Shown one piece after another: positions 23,045 through 31,669 of a stretch of DNA of 64,000 nt (its first letter is position 1; each line of letters begins with the position of its first letter). Source of the DNA: an uncultured Clostridia bacterium (GTDB lineage: Bacteria > Bacillota > Clostridia > Christensenellales > CAG-138); contig CAKTYU010000010.1 of NCBI GenBank assembly GCA_934633985.1, positions 1-64,000 of the forward strand, written 5' to 3'. The notes under the pieces were generated by a model that saw nothing but the letters and a program-made list of their open reading frames with translations, was not told the DNA's origin and made no database searches. The position numbers were made by a program, and so were the translations under genes.

Positions 23045-24949
23045 TCAGTCGTGCGATCTGGCCCTTACCTCCTCCAGTATCTTTTCCTTGAAGGCGTCGA
23101 GGGTCATTGCGCCCAGGTCGCCGCCCCTGCGGGAGCGGACGGATACCACGCCGTTTTCGACGTCGCGGTCGCCCACGACCAGCATATAGGGTATGCGCTG
23201 GAGCTGCGCCTCGCGGATCTTGTAGCCCAGCTTTTCGTTGCGGTGATCCACCTCCACGCGCAGGCCGAGCTTATCGAGCTCGGAGGCGATATCGTCGCAT
23301 ACCTGTGCGGTACGGTCGGTAAGGGGCAACACCTTTACCTGCACGGGAGACAGCCATGTGGGGAACGCACCCGCGAAGTGCTCTGTGATGACGCCTATGA
23401 AGCGCTCGATGGAGCCCAATACGACGCGGTGTATCATTACGGGACGGTGCTTTTGGCCATCCTCGCCTATGTACTCAAGCTCGAACCTTTCCGGCATCTG
23501 CATATCAAGCTGGATGGTGCCGCACTGCCATGTGCGTCCGAGGGAATCGGCAAGGTGGAAATCGAGCTTGGGGCCGTAGAAGGCGCCATCGCCCTCGTTT
23601 ATGACGTAATCCTTGCCCATGTGCTCTATGGCCCTCTTGAGGGTATCGGTGGCAAAATCCCAGGTTTCCTTCTCGCCTATATGATCCTCCGGCATGGTGG
23701 AGACCTCGATCTGATAGGTCAGGCCGAAGGTGGAATAGACCTCGTCAAACAGGCGCACGACGTTCTGTATCTCATTCTCCATCTGATCCCATGTCATGAA
23801 GATGTGGGCGTCGTCCTGGGTGAAGCAGCGTACGCGGAACAGGCCGTGGAGCGCGCCGGAAAGCTCATGGCGGTGTACGAGGCCGAGCTCGGCCATACGC
23901 AATGGCAGCTCGCGGTAGGAATGGGGCTCAAGCTTGTATACCAGCATTCCGCCGGGGCAATTCATGGGCTTTATCGCGTAATCCTCGCCGTCTATTACGG
24001 TGGTGTACATATTGTTCTTGTAGTGGTCCCAGTGGCCGCTCCTGTGCCACAGGTCCTGGTTGAGTATCATGGGGGAGGATATCTCCACATAGCCGTAACG
24101 CTTGTGTACCTCGCGCCAGTAGTCGAGCAGGGTGTTGCGCAGCACCATGCCCTTGGGGAGGAAGAAGGGGAAGCCGGGGCCCTCCTCCATGAGGGCGAAC
24201 AGGCCGAGCTCCTTGCCCAGCTTGCGGTGGTCGCGCTTCTTGGCCTCCTCGATGCGGTTGATGTACTCCTCAAGGTCGGCCTTCTTTTCAAAGGCGGTGC
24301 CGTATATGCGCTGGAGCATCTTATTCTTTTCGCTGCCGCGCCAGTATGCGCCCGCAACGCTCATGAGCTTTACGAATTTTACCTTGCCGGTATTTTCGAC
24401 GTGGGGGCCGGCGCACAGGTCGGTAAAGTCGCCCTGGCGGTAAAAGCTGATTATGGAATCCTCCGGAAGATCCTCGATAAGCTCTACCTTGTAGGGCTCG
24501 CCCTTTTCTGCGAAGTACTTTATGGCGTCGGCTCTGGGCATCTCAAAGCGCTCAAGGGGCAGCGCCTCGGCGATTATCCTTTCCATCTCCTTTTGTATCT
24601 GCTCAAGATCCTCCGGGGTGAAGGGTTCTGCGTCAAAGTCATAGTAGAAGCCGTTGTCTATGGCGGGGCCGATGGCGAGCTTAGCCTCGGGATGCACGCG
24701 CTTTACGGCCTGCGCGAGTATATGTGCGGCCGTGTGGCGCATGGTCCAGCGCCCGTCCGCATCCTCCCAGGTGAGGAGCTTCACGCTGTGGTCGCCCGTG
24801 ATGGGGCGGAAGGCGTCCTCCCTGTGGCCGTCTATCTCGGCGGCGAGCGTGGCTTTCTTGAGGCGGGGGCTGATGGACTCAGCTATCTGAAGGGCGGTCA
24901 TACCGTCCTCGTATTGCTTTACGGAGCCATCGGGAAAAGTGATGTTCAT
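23045..24949 (-). CDS. thrS: Threonyl-tRNA synthetase
   Basis: Class II aminoacyl-tRNA synthetase charging tRNA-Thr. The start is the ATG at 24949 (634 residues), with AAGGAGG 6 nt upstream; the frame reads further into the leader by chance. Domains: TGS (1-60), the editing domain with HTAAHILAQAVKR and the SAD-type zinc segment, class II catalytic core with motif 2 (FRVRCFTQDDAHIF) and motif 3 (GSIERFIGVITEH), and the C-terminal anticodon-binding domain. Length is normal. Expression is set by the T-box leader. Confidence 0.97.
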   Translation of the reverse strand: MNITFPDGSVKQYEDGMTALQIAESISPRLKKATLAAEIDGHREDAFRPITGDHSVKLLTWEDADGRWTMRHTAAHILAQAVKRVHPEAKLAIGPAIDNGFYYDFDAEPFTPEDLEQIQKEMERIIAEALPLERFEMPRADAIKYFAEKGEPYKVELIEDLPEDSIISFYRQGDFTDLCAGPHVENTGKVKFVKLMSVAGAYWRGSEKNKMLQRIYGTAFEKKADLEEYINRIEEAKKRDHRKLGKELGLFALMEEGPGFPFFLPKGMVLRNTLLDYWREVHKRYGYVEISSPMILNQDLWHRSGHWDHYKNNMYTTVIDGEDYAIKPMNCPGGMLVYKLEPHSYRELPLRMAELGLVHRHELSGALHGLFRVRCFTQDDAHIFMTWDQMENEIQNVVRLFDEVYSTFGLTYQIEVSTMPEDHIGEKETWDFATDTLKRAIEHMGKDYVINEGDGAFYGPKLDFHLADSLGRTWQCGTIQLDMQMPERFELEYIGEDGQKHRPVMIHRVVLGSIERFIGVITEHFAGAFPTWLSPVQVKVLPLTDRTAQVCDDIASELDKLGLRVEVDHRNEKLGYKIREAQLQRIPYMLVVGDRDVENGVVSVRSRRGGDLGAMTLDAFKEKILEEVRARSHD

Positions 24950-24993
24950 GGTGTTCCTCCTTATGTGATGTAGATCAGGCTTTGCGGGTAATA

Positions 24994-25031
24994 TAAAAAT
25001 GCCCGCCCCAAGCTCGAAGCAAGGGACGGAC
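24994..25031 (-). terminator. T-box terminator of thrS
   Basis: On the minus strand GTCCGTCCC (25023-25031) pairs with GGGGCGGGC (25001-25009), using two G-U pairs, and runs into ATTTTTA. Confidence 0.85.
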
Positions 25032-25235
25032 AAATTATAGCGCATCTATTGTCCGCGGTTCCACCCTAATTGGCATAAAACCCACTTTATAGGGGCTGTA
25101 TCGCGCCCAAAGCGAACCGCGGTAGCGGGGCGGTGTTCCCAGCCGCCGCACCGTAAAAGGGCTTTCAGCCGACGGCCCTCTCTCTCTTTACGGCGTGTTT
25201 GCGTTGGTACTTAACCCGTATCGACCCACGATAAA
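24994..25235 (-). ncRNA. T-box leader of thrS
   Basis: The conserved T-box sequence AATTAGGGTGGAACCGCGG occupies 25053-25071 on the minus strand. Upstream, the stem I region contains a GAGA-rich AG-bulge segment, and a GAACACC stretch places a threonine codon ACC at 25132-25134 as the probable specifier, about 60 nt before the T-box. Downstream lies the competing terminator (24994-25031). Uncharged tRNA-Thr should favour the antiterminator and raise thrS expression. The 5' end (near 25235) is approximate. This and the promoter account for the 486-nt gap 24950-25435. Confidence 0.95.
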
Positions 25236-25251
25236 TATAAGATATAAGCTG

Positions 25252-25280
25252 ATTATATGCCCGCCCGCCGCCTTTGTCAA
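25252..25280 (-). promoter_or_regulatory. Consensus promoter of thrS
   Basis: On the minus strand TTGACA (25275-25280) and TATAAT (25252-25257), spacer 17. Confidence 0.88.
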
Positions 25281-25435
25281 GGGCGGCCATGGGAAAAATT
25301 GCCGGCAGGTCAAAGCCCTGATTATACACATACTACGCTCACGCGCCTAAAAATGCGACGCTTATATGGCGGGGAACCCCTGCAAGGGGCCCGGCATATC
25401 ATGCAGGTATAGCGGGATAAGGAGAGTAAGGTGCT

Positions 25436-26167
25436 ATGGCGGTGTGCTCTGTGGGCACTATGAAATACGAGGCGGATATAGGCAGGCTTATGGAGCGGCG
25501 GCTCGATAGGCTGGGAGGCGGCATATCGCCGGAGTGCGGGCGGGGCTTTGCAAGGGCCGCGATAGAGGGCGGGGCCCAGCTTGCCCAGTGGTGCGAGGCG
25601 GTGGCCGAGCTGCTGCTCATGGACCTTGCCCAGTTTGAGATAGCCTATATGGTGAACGCCCTCCCCCTGACGCTGGAGGAAAAAAAGGCTGTGCTGCCGG
25701 AGGCCATATACAGGGCGAGGCGCGCCGCCGGCTTGGAAAAATTGCAAGGGGAGCTCATGGATTACTTCGAGGGCGGCAGCCATCTTCCGTTGGAGGGATA
25801 TATGCGCTTCCGCATGAAGGACTACCGCGGGCAGTGGGAGCGCTGCGTATACGCAGCGGCCGACGAGCTGCTGCTCAGCGACGAGTATACCGAGCTGCTC
25901 AAGGTGCTTTCGGCCTTTGTAAGGCTGCGCTCATCGGGGGCGGGCGAGGTTTACGTCATACTCAATCCCGATGGGAGCTGCACCTTTACGGACGACAGCG
26001 ACGTCAGGATAGACTACGAGCAATGCAGCGAGGAGGGGATAATGAGCGTGCTGGTGGGCCTCTCGCCGGAGCGCATCACGGTATACGACCTTTCGGGCGG
26101 CAGGAGCGCCGCTCTTTACAACGACCTGATTCGCGTTTTTGATGACAGGATAAGGTTTTTCAGATAG
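25436..26167 (+). CDS. ytxC: YtxC-like sporulation protein
   Basis: 243-residue protein resembling the YtxC family, whose B. subtilis member also sits next to thrS; its molecular role is unknown. It is acidic and helical in the first two thirds, with a mixed C-terminal part (VYVILNPDGSCTFTDDSDV). There are no signal peptide or membrane helices. AAGGAGAG and AAGG lie upstream of the ATG at 25436; an ATG at 25460 is an alternative. A CATACTA at 25329-25335 matches the -10 of forespore sigma factors, but no matching -35 is seen. Identification rests on overall resemblance and synteny. Confidence 0.65.
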   Translation: MAVCSVGTMKYEADIGRLMERRLDRLGGGISPECGRGFARAAIEGGAQLAQWCEAVAELLLMDLAQFEIAYMVNALPLTLEEKKAVLPEAIYRARRAAGLEKLQGELMDYFEGGSHLPLEGYMRFRMKDYRGQWERCVYAAADELLLSDEYTELLKVLSAFVRLRSSGAGEVYVILNPDGSCTFTDDSDVRIDYEQCSEEGIMSVLVGLSPERITVYDLSGGRSAALYNDLIRVFDDRIRFFR

Positions 26168-26184
26168 ACCGCGGCTTGCATAGG

Positions 26185-26193
26185 TGATATAAT
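26185..26193 (+). promoter_or_regulatory. Extended -10 promoter for uvrC
   Basis: TGATATAAT (TG at 26185-26186, TATAAT at 26188-26193) is an extended -10 just upstream of the uvrC start; no good -35 is visible. Confidence 0.45.
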
Positions 26194-26212
26194 CATCATG
26201 GGAGAAGTGTCC

Positions 26213-28090
26213 ATGAATGATATAATAGAGGAAAAATTAAAGCTGCTGCCCGATGAACCCGGCGTATATAAAATGTACGACGGCAGCGGTGAGATAATAT
26301 ATGTGGGCAAGGCCGTGAACCTGAAAAACAGGGTGCGGCAGTATTTTCAGCATACCCCGAAGCCTCCCAAGGTGGAGGCCATGGTTTCCCATATCGAGGA
26401 TTTTCAGTATATCATAACATCTAACGAGACTGAGGCGCTGACGCTGGAGAGCAATCTCATAAAGGCGCTGATGCCGCGTTATAACATACTTTTAAAGGAC
26501 GATAAGCATTTTCCGTATGTAAGGCTGGATACAAAGCAGGATTTCCCGCGCTTTGAGGTCGTGCGCCGGGTAAAAAAGGACGGCGCAAGGTACTTCGGCC
26601 CCTATCTTTCCGCCGTAAGCCTGAAGGACGCGCTTACGGCGATACGGGATATATTCCCCGTCAGGCACTGCAAAAAGGACATACGCAAGGCCATCGCCCG
26701 CAATGAGCGGCCCTGCCTCATGTACCATCTGGGCAAGTGCTGCGCCCCGTGCAACGGCAAGGTCACCCCCGAGGAATATCACAGGCTGCTGGAAAGCGTG
26801 AGCAGGTTCCTCGAGGGGCATACCGGCCCCATAATCGAGCTGCTTACGGAGCAGATGCAGGCCGCCTCAGAAAATATGGAATATGAGAAGGCGGCGCAGC
26901 TTCGCGACAGGATAAGGGCCATAAGCAGCCTTGCGGAAAAGCAGCAGGCCATATCTGTAAGCGGCAGCGAAAGGGATATATTCGCATTCGTGAAGGATCG
27001 GGAGGACGCGGTGGTGTTCGCCCTATTTGAGCGGGGCGGCAAGATAATCTGGGCCGAGAGCATGGGCATAGCCTGCGGGGAAGAGACTGCGGGCGAGATA
27101 ATGGCCTCCTTCCTGAAGCAGCACTATGCCGACGGCGCGCCGGTGCCTAAGGAGGTAGTGGTGCGGGACATGCCGGAGGAGCGGGAAGCGCTGTCCGAAT
27201 GGCTCAGCGAGAGCCGCGGCAGCAAGGTGGAGATAATATGCCCCCAGCGGGGCGAAAAGAAAAAGCTCGCGGAAATGGCCTACCGAAACGGGGTCGAGGC
27301 CATACAGAAGGCGCGAGAGCTGGAGCACAGGAGCTGGGAGCGGGGCGAGGGCGCCATACTGCGCCTTTGCGAGATAATAGGGCTGGACGAGATACCCGAG
27401 CGCATGGAGTGCTACGACAACTCGCACATACGCGGGCGGGACACAGTATCCGGCATGGTGGTTTTCATAAACGGCAAAAGCGCGCCGAAGGAGTATCGCC
27501 GCTTCCGCATAAAAGAGGAGGCCAACGGAGACGACTACATGGCGATGCGGGAGGTGCTTACGCGGCGCTTCCAAAGGGCGAAGGACGGTGACGAGAAATT
27601 TGCGCGGCTGCCAGACCTCCTGGTGGTGGACGGCGGCAGGGGGCAGCTCAACGTGGCGCTTGAGGTGCTGTATGGATTTGGCCTTTCCCACATCCCCGCC
27701 ATAGGCCTTGCGGAGCAGAACGAGGACATAATACTGCCGGATAAGGAGGAGCCCATACGCCTTTCCAGCAGGGATCCGGCGCTGCATATACTGGAGCGCA
27801 TAAGGGACGAGGCCCACAGGTTCGCCATAACATACCACAGGAGCCTGAGGGCGAAAAACGCATTGATGTCGGAGCTGGACGGCATAGAGGGCATTGGCCC
27901 CAAGCGCAAGCGGGCCTTGTTCGACGCATTTATGACATCGGAAAACATAAGGAACGCATCAATAGAGGAGCTTTGCGGGGCAAAGGGCATGAGCAAGCCC
28001 GCAGCGGAAAAGGTATTCGCGCATTTTCACCCGGAGGCGCCGCAAAAAGAAGAAGGAAAGGACGATCAAAAGACATGTACAGGCTTATAG
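26213..28090 (+). CDS. uvrC: Excinuclease ABC subunit C
   Basis: Makes both incisions in nucleotide excision repair after loading by UvrB. I choose the ATG at 26213 (625 residues), with GGGAGAAG upstream; the ATG at 26198 lies before that site. Order: GIY-YIG nuclease (PGVYKMYDGSGEIIYVGKAVNLKNR, first 90 residues), a cysteine-rich region (CLMYHLGKCCAPC), the UVR domain that binds UvrB (about 200-240), the RNase H-like endonuclease domain (ECYDNSHIRGRDTVSGMVVF, DGGRGQL) and the C-terminal helix-hairpin-helix pair. Complete. The next gene starts within its last 16 nt. Confidence 0.96.
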   Translation: MNDIIEEKLKLLPDEPGVYKMYDGSGEIIYVGKAVNLKNRVRQYFQHTPKPPKVEAMVSHIEDFQYIITSNETEALTLESNLIKALMPRYNILLKDDKHFPYVRLDTKQDFPRFEVVRRVKKDGARYFGPYLSAVSLKDALTAIRDIFPVRHCKKDIRKAIARNERPCLMYHLGKCCAPCNGKVTPEEYHRLLESVSRFLEGHTGPIIELLTEQMQAASENMEYEKAAQLRDRIRAISSLAEKQQAISVSGSERDIFAFVKDREDAVVFALFERGGKIIWAESMGIACGEETAGEIMASFLKQHYADGAPVPKEVVVRDMPEEREALSEWLSESRGSKVEIICPQRGEKKKLAEMAYRNGVEAIQKARELEHRSWERGEGAILRLCEIIGLDEIPERMECYDNSHIRGRDTVSGMVVFINGKSAPKEYRRFRIKEEANGDDYMAMREVLTRRFQRAKDGDEKFARLPDLLVVDGGRGQLNVALEVLYGFGLSHIPAIGLAEQNEDIILPDKEEPIRLSSRDPALHILERIRDEAHRFAITYHRSLRAKNALMSELDGIEGIGPKRKRALFDAFMTSENIRNASIEELCGAKGMSKPAAEKVFAHFHPEAPQKEEGKDDQKTCTGL

Positions 28091-28875
28091 CGCTGGATAT
28101 AGACGACACTATAACCCTCAACTCAAAAATAGTGCCGGATGAGATAATAGAGGCCGTAAAAAAGGCAAAGGAGCACGGCATACACGTGACCGTAGCCACC
28201 GGGCGCGGCTGGCTGGGCTCAAAGCCCATAATAGATCAGCTCGACATAACCGATCCCGCCATAAACTACGGCGGCGCGATGATCACCGAGCCGAGGACGG
28301 GCAAGGCCCTGCACGCCAATGAAATACCGCCGGAGCTCGTTACGGAGGTTCTCAGGGAGGCTAAGGCGCTGGGCATACACGCCCATATATATCAGGGCGA
28401 CGCCGTGATAGCCGAGGGGCCAAATCCCTATGTGGCAGGCTATACCGAAAAGCTGAGCCTGCCCCGTGAGTACGATCCGGACATAATGAAAAAGGCCTGG
28501 CACAGCGTGCCAAAGGTGCTGATGATGACCACCGAGGAGAATGCGCAGCGGCTTATACCGGAGTTTCAGAAAAAATACGAGGGAAAGCTCAAGGTGTCCG
28601 GCTCCAGCAAGGGCTTTATAGAGTTCAACAACCCCGACGCCCACAAGGGCGCGGGCCTTGAATGGGTGGCGGGATACCTTGGCATACCCCAAAAGGACAC
28701 CGTGGCGGTGGGCGATAACTCGCTCGATCTGGAGATGATATGCTGGGCGGGCCTCGGCTGCGCCGTGGATAACGGGAAGCCGGAGGTCAAGGAAGCGGCG
28801 GATCTTGTGATACCCTCGTGCGCGGACTTCGGGGTGGCACAGCTCATCGAATGCATAATAAACGGCAGGGTATAG
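28075..28875 (+). CDS. HAD-superfamily (Cof-type) phosphatase
   Basis: 266-residue cytosolic HAD hydrolase, subclass IIB, acting on sugar phosphates, nucleotides or other small phosphates. Motif I is LDIDDTI with the nucleophile Asp followed by Asp, motif II lies at TVATGRG, and motif IV is VGDNSLDLEM. The ATG at 28075 begins at the family N-terminus (MYRLIALDID) with AAGGAAAGG upstream, overlapping uvrC by 16 nt. It is 16 nt upstream of hprK. A substrate cannot be assigned. Confidence 0.88.
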   Translation: MYRLIALDIDDTITLNSKIVPDEIIEAVKKAKEHGIHVTVATGRGWLGSKPIIDQLDITDPAINYGGAMITEPRTGKALHANEIPPELVTEVLREAKALGIHAHIYQGDAVIAEGPNPYVAGYTEKLSLPREYDPDIMKKAWHSVPKVLMMTTEENAQRLIPEFQKKYEGKLKVSGSSKGFIEFNNPDAHKGAGLEWVAGYLGIPQKDTVAVGDNSLDLEMICWAGLGCAVDNGKPEVKEAADLVIPSCADFGVAQLIECIINGRV

Positions 28876-28891
28876 CCCTGCGGAGGACGGT

Positions 28892-29785
28892 ATGGCGGTA
28901 GAGGTAAGCGTAAGGGAAATATGCGGCGAGCTTGATATGACGGCCCTTGAGTCGGGCAGCGGGAGCATCAGCTTCCAGACCCCGGAGATAAGCCGGCCCG
29001 GCTTGCAGTTCACGGGCTTTTATGAGAAATTCTCACCGAAGCGGGTGCAGCTCATAGGCAACGCGGAGATGTACTATCTTTACAGCCTTACGCCGGAGCA
29101 GCTTGCGGACAGGATGGAGCGGTTCATGGGGCTGCGCGTCCCGTGCATAGTTTGCGCCAGGGGCAACAAGCCGCCGGAGATGCTGCTGGAAAAGGCGAGG
29201 CAGTACGGCGTGCCGGTGCTCATCGCAGACCGCACCACCGACAGGGTGGGCCACGAGATATCAAGCTTCATACAGAAAAAGCTGGCGCGGCGCATACTTC
29301 TCCACGGTGAGCTCATGGATGTATACGGGACGGGCGTGCTCATAAGGGGCGAGAGCGGCCTCGGCAAGAGCGAAACGGCGCTGGACCTCATACAGAGCGG
29401 GCACAGGCTGGTGGCGGACGATGTGGTGGAGGTATCCCGCCTGGACGAGCGGCTGGTGGGCAGCGCCCCCAACGCCACAAAGCACATAATGGATATACGC
29501 GGCATAGGCATAATCGACGTGCGGTACCTTTACGGCATGAGCGCCATACTGCCGGAGAAGGACATAGATTTGGTCGTAGACCTGAAAAATCTGGATGAAT
29601 ACCTAAATGCGGGGGAAAAGACCGCGGACACCATGGAAATACTCGGCCTGCCGGTCCCGCTTACGCCGCTGCCCATAAGCCCGGGCCGCAACGTCGCGGT
29701 GCTGGTGGAGGTGGCCGTTCGCAATTTCCGGCTCAAGCACATGGGCTTTGACTCTGAGCGCGAATTTGAACTGAAGCTGAAATAG
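28892..29785 (+). CDS. hprK: HPr kinase/phosphorylase
   Basis: Bifunctional enzyme that phosphorylates and dephosphorylates HPr at Ser46 and so sets carbon catabolite control in Firmicutes. 297 residues: an N-terminal HPrK_N domain and the C-terminal kinase with P-loop GESGLGKS (153-160), ADDVVE and the family segment MDIRGIGIIDVRYLYG. GGAGG precedes the ATG. It is followed 18 nt later by a ROK sugar kinase, forming a carbon-metabolism block. No ptsH is in the window. Confidence 0.95.
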   Translation: MAVEVSVREICGELDMTALESGSGSISFQTPEISRPGLQFTGFYEKFSPKRVQLIGNAEMYYLYSLTPEQLADRMERFMGLRVPCIVCARGNKPPEMLLEKARQYGVPVLIADRTTDRVGHEISSFIQKKLARRILLHGELMDVYGTGVLIRGESGLGKSETALDLIQSGHRLVADDVVEVSRLDERLVGSAPNATKHIMDIRGIGIIDVRYLYGMSAILPEKDIDLVVDLKNLDEYLNAGEKTADTMEILGLPVPLTPLPISPGRNVAVLVEVAVRNFRLKHMGFDSEREFELKLK

Positions 29786-29803
29786 CTTAGGAGGGGGAAA
29801 TAT

Positions 29804-30754
29804 ATGTATCAGGTAGGAGTGGATATAGGCGGCACCAACATCGCCATGGGGCTTGTGGACGAGGCGCTGGACGTAGTGCAGCGCAGGAGCATGCCCTTTG
29901 AGGTAGAGGGCGGCGGGGAGCGCACGGCGGAGATAATATACGAGGGCGTGCTCGCGATGCTGAAGGAGCAGGGCGCAGAGACGGCCGACCTGGACAGCGT
30001 GGGCGTGGTGGTTCCGGGCAGCATAGACCCCGCCGGCAGCGTGATAATAAACGCATACAACCTGAACTTTCACAACGAGCCGCTTAAGGCTAAAATAAAA
30101 AAGCATTTCGGCGACATACCGGTGTTCCTCGCAAACGACGCGGACGGCGCGGCCCTTGCGGAGCTTCACAAGGGGGCCTTCGTGGGCTGCCGCACAGCCG
30201 TGCTGTTTACCCTTGGCACCGGTGTGGGCGGCGGCCTCATACTGGGCGGCAGGATGTTCCACGGCGGCCTGGGCAACGGCTGCGAGCTGGGCCATGCGCT
30301 GCTGGTGAGCGGCGGCGAGCCGTGCACCTGCGGAAATAAGGGCTGCATAGAGGCGTACTGCTCCGCCACCGCAATAATACGGGACGCGGTAAGGGCCATG
30401 GAAAAGCACCCCGAAAGCCTGCTCTTTGAGCGCACCATGGGCAAGGCCGAGCGAATGAATGCCAAGACCGCCATAGACTGCGCCAAGGAGGGGGACAGCG
30501 CCGCCTTGGAGGTATTTAATAATTTCGTGGATCACTTGGGCTCCGCGGTGGCCTCTATGATAAACCTGCTGGACTGTGAGCGGGTGGCAATAGGCGGCGG
30601 GGTTTCCGCCGCAGGGGAATTTCTCTTTGAACCTCTCAGAAAAAACGTACACGCGAAGAGCTTCTTTGAAAACCACGGCAGTGTAGTTCCGGCCGTGATG
30701 GGCAACGACGCAGGCATAATAGGCGCCGCGATGCTCAGGCGCAACGAAAAATAA
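29804..30754 (+). CDS. ROK-family sugar kinase, probable glucokinase
   Basis: 316-residue ATP-dependent hexose kinase. It has the phosphate-1 motif VGVDIGGTNIAMGLVD at the start, the catalytic region FLANDADGAA, the ROK zinc site GHALLVSGGEPCTCGNKGCIE (His plus three cysteines) and the adenosine motif IGGGVSAAGE. It lacks an N-terminal HTH, so it is a kinase and not a ROK repressor. AGGAGG lies upstream. Location directly after hprK and the presence of a maltodextrin-type operon in the window suit glucokinase, but other hexoses are possible. Confidence 0.88.
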   Translation: MYQVGVDIGGTNIAMGLVDEALDVVQRRSMPFEVEGGGERTAEIIYEGVLAMLKEQGAETADLDSVGVVVPGSIDPAGSVIINAYNLNFHNEPLKAKIKKHFGDIPVFLANDADGAALAELHKGAFVGCRTAVLFTLGTGVGGGLILGGRMFHGGLGNGCELGHALLVSGGEPCTCGNKGCIEAYCSATAIIRDAVRAMEKHPESLLFERTMGKAERMNAKTAIDCAKEGDSAALEVFNNFVDHLGSAVASMINLLDCERVAIGGGVSAAGEFLFEPLRKNVHAKSFFENHGSVVPAVMGNDAGIIGAAMLRRNEK

Positions 30755-30781
30755 TTAAAAAATATAAAAGGCGGTGAGATT

Positions 30782-31576
30782 ATGATACCGACCCTCTCGA
30801 TTGTTTTTATGGCTATATCAGCCCTTGTGAGCATAGGCCTGCCTATAGCGCTGGGCATAATATGGCATAAGCGCACCGGCGCGAAGGCTTCATCGCTGTT
30901 CATCGGCGCAGCTGCGTTTGTGGTGTTTGCCATGATATTGGAAAATATTTGCCACAGGCTCGTGCTGTACGGCAGCGGCTCCTGTGCTGCCTTCATGCAG
31001 TCCAACCTGTGGGCGTATGGACTGTACGGCGCTCTGGCGGCGGGTGTGTTTGAGGAGACGGGACGGTTATGTGCCTTTAAGCTGTTTTTTAAGAAGAAGG
31101 ACGACAGATGTGAGGGCGTTATGTACGGTATAGGGCATGGCGGCGTGGAGGCGGTGCTGGTCTCCGGCCTCACCATGATAAGCTATATTGCGATCTCCAT
31201 AATAATCAACGCCTCCGGCGGCATGGCGGGCATTACCGTTCTCGGCATCGGCGAGGATACGGCCGCCGTGCTGATGGACGCGTTTACCGGAGCTGAACCG
31301 GGCATGTACCTCGTGAGCGGTATTGAACGTACCATAGCCATAGCCTTCCATATTTCAATGTCGGTGCTGGTATTCGCCGCGGTGAAGCAGGAGGGCAAGG
31401 GCTGGTATTATCCCCTCGCCATAGGGCTGCACGCGCTGATCGACCTTGGCGCAATGGCCTATCAGACGGGCTTCATAAAGAGCATTATCGCCACTGAGTG
31501 CTATGTGCTGGTCTGTGCGGCGCTGTGCGCGCTGCTCGCAGTCAAGGCGTATAGGGGGATGGCGGCGGACCTATAA
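30782..31576 (+). CDS. YhfC-family putative intramembrane metalloprotease
   Basis: 264-residue integral membrane protein with about seven helices. It carries the YhfC/CAAX-protease-like motifs EETGR (in the third helix) and GIGHGGVEA (following helix), plus a late conserved histidine (GLHALIDLG). These would be the glutamate and histidine metal ligands. Function is not established. GGCGGTGAG precedes the ATG. It is 28 nt after the sugar kinase and probably co-transcribed. Confidence 0.78.
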   Translation: MIPTLSIVFMAISALVSIGLPIALGIIWHKRTGAKASSLFIGAAAFVVFAMILENICHRLVLYGSGSCAAFMQSNLWAYGLYGALAAGVFEETGRLCAFKLFFKKKDDRCEGVMYGIGHGGVEAVLVSGLTMISYIAISIIINASGGMAGITVLGIGEDTAAVLMDAFTGAEPGMYLVSGIERTIAIAFHISMSVLVFAAVKQEGKGWYYPLAIGLHALIDLGAMAYQTGFIKSIIATECYVLVCAALCALLAVKAYRGMAADL

Positions 31577-31669
31577 ATTTGCCCGCCGGCGTCGTGTCGG
31601 GTAATCTCCGCGACCCGCCGAAATCATAAATGTAAGATAAAAAGCAGAAAAGGACAGCTTCCGTTTATT

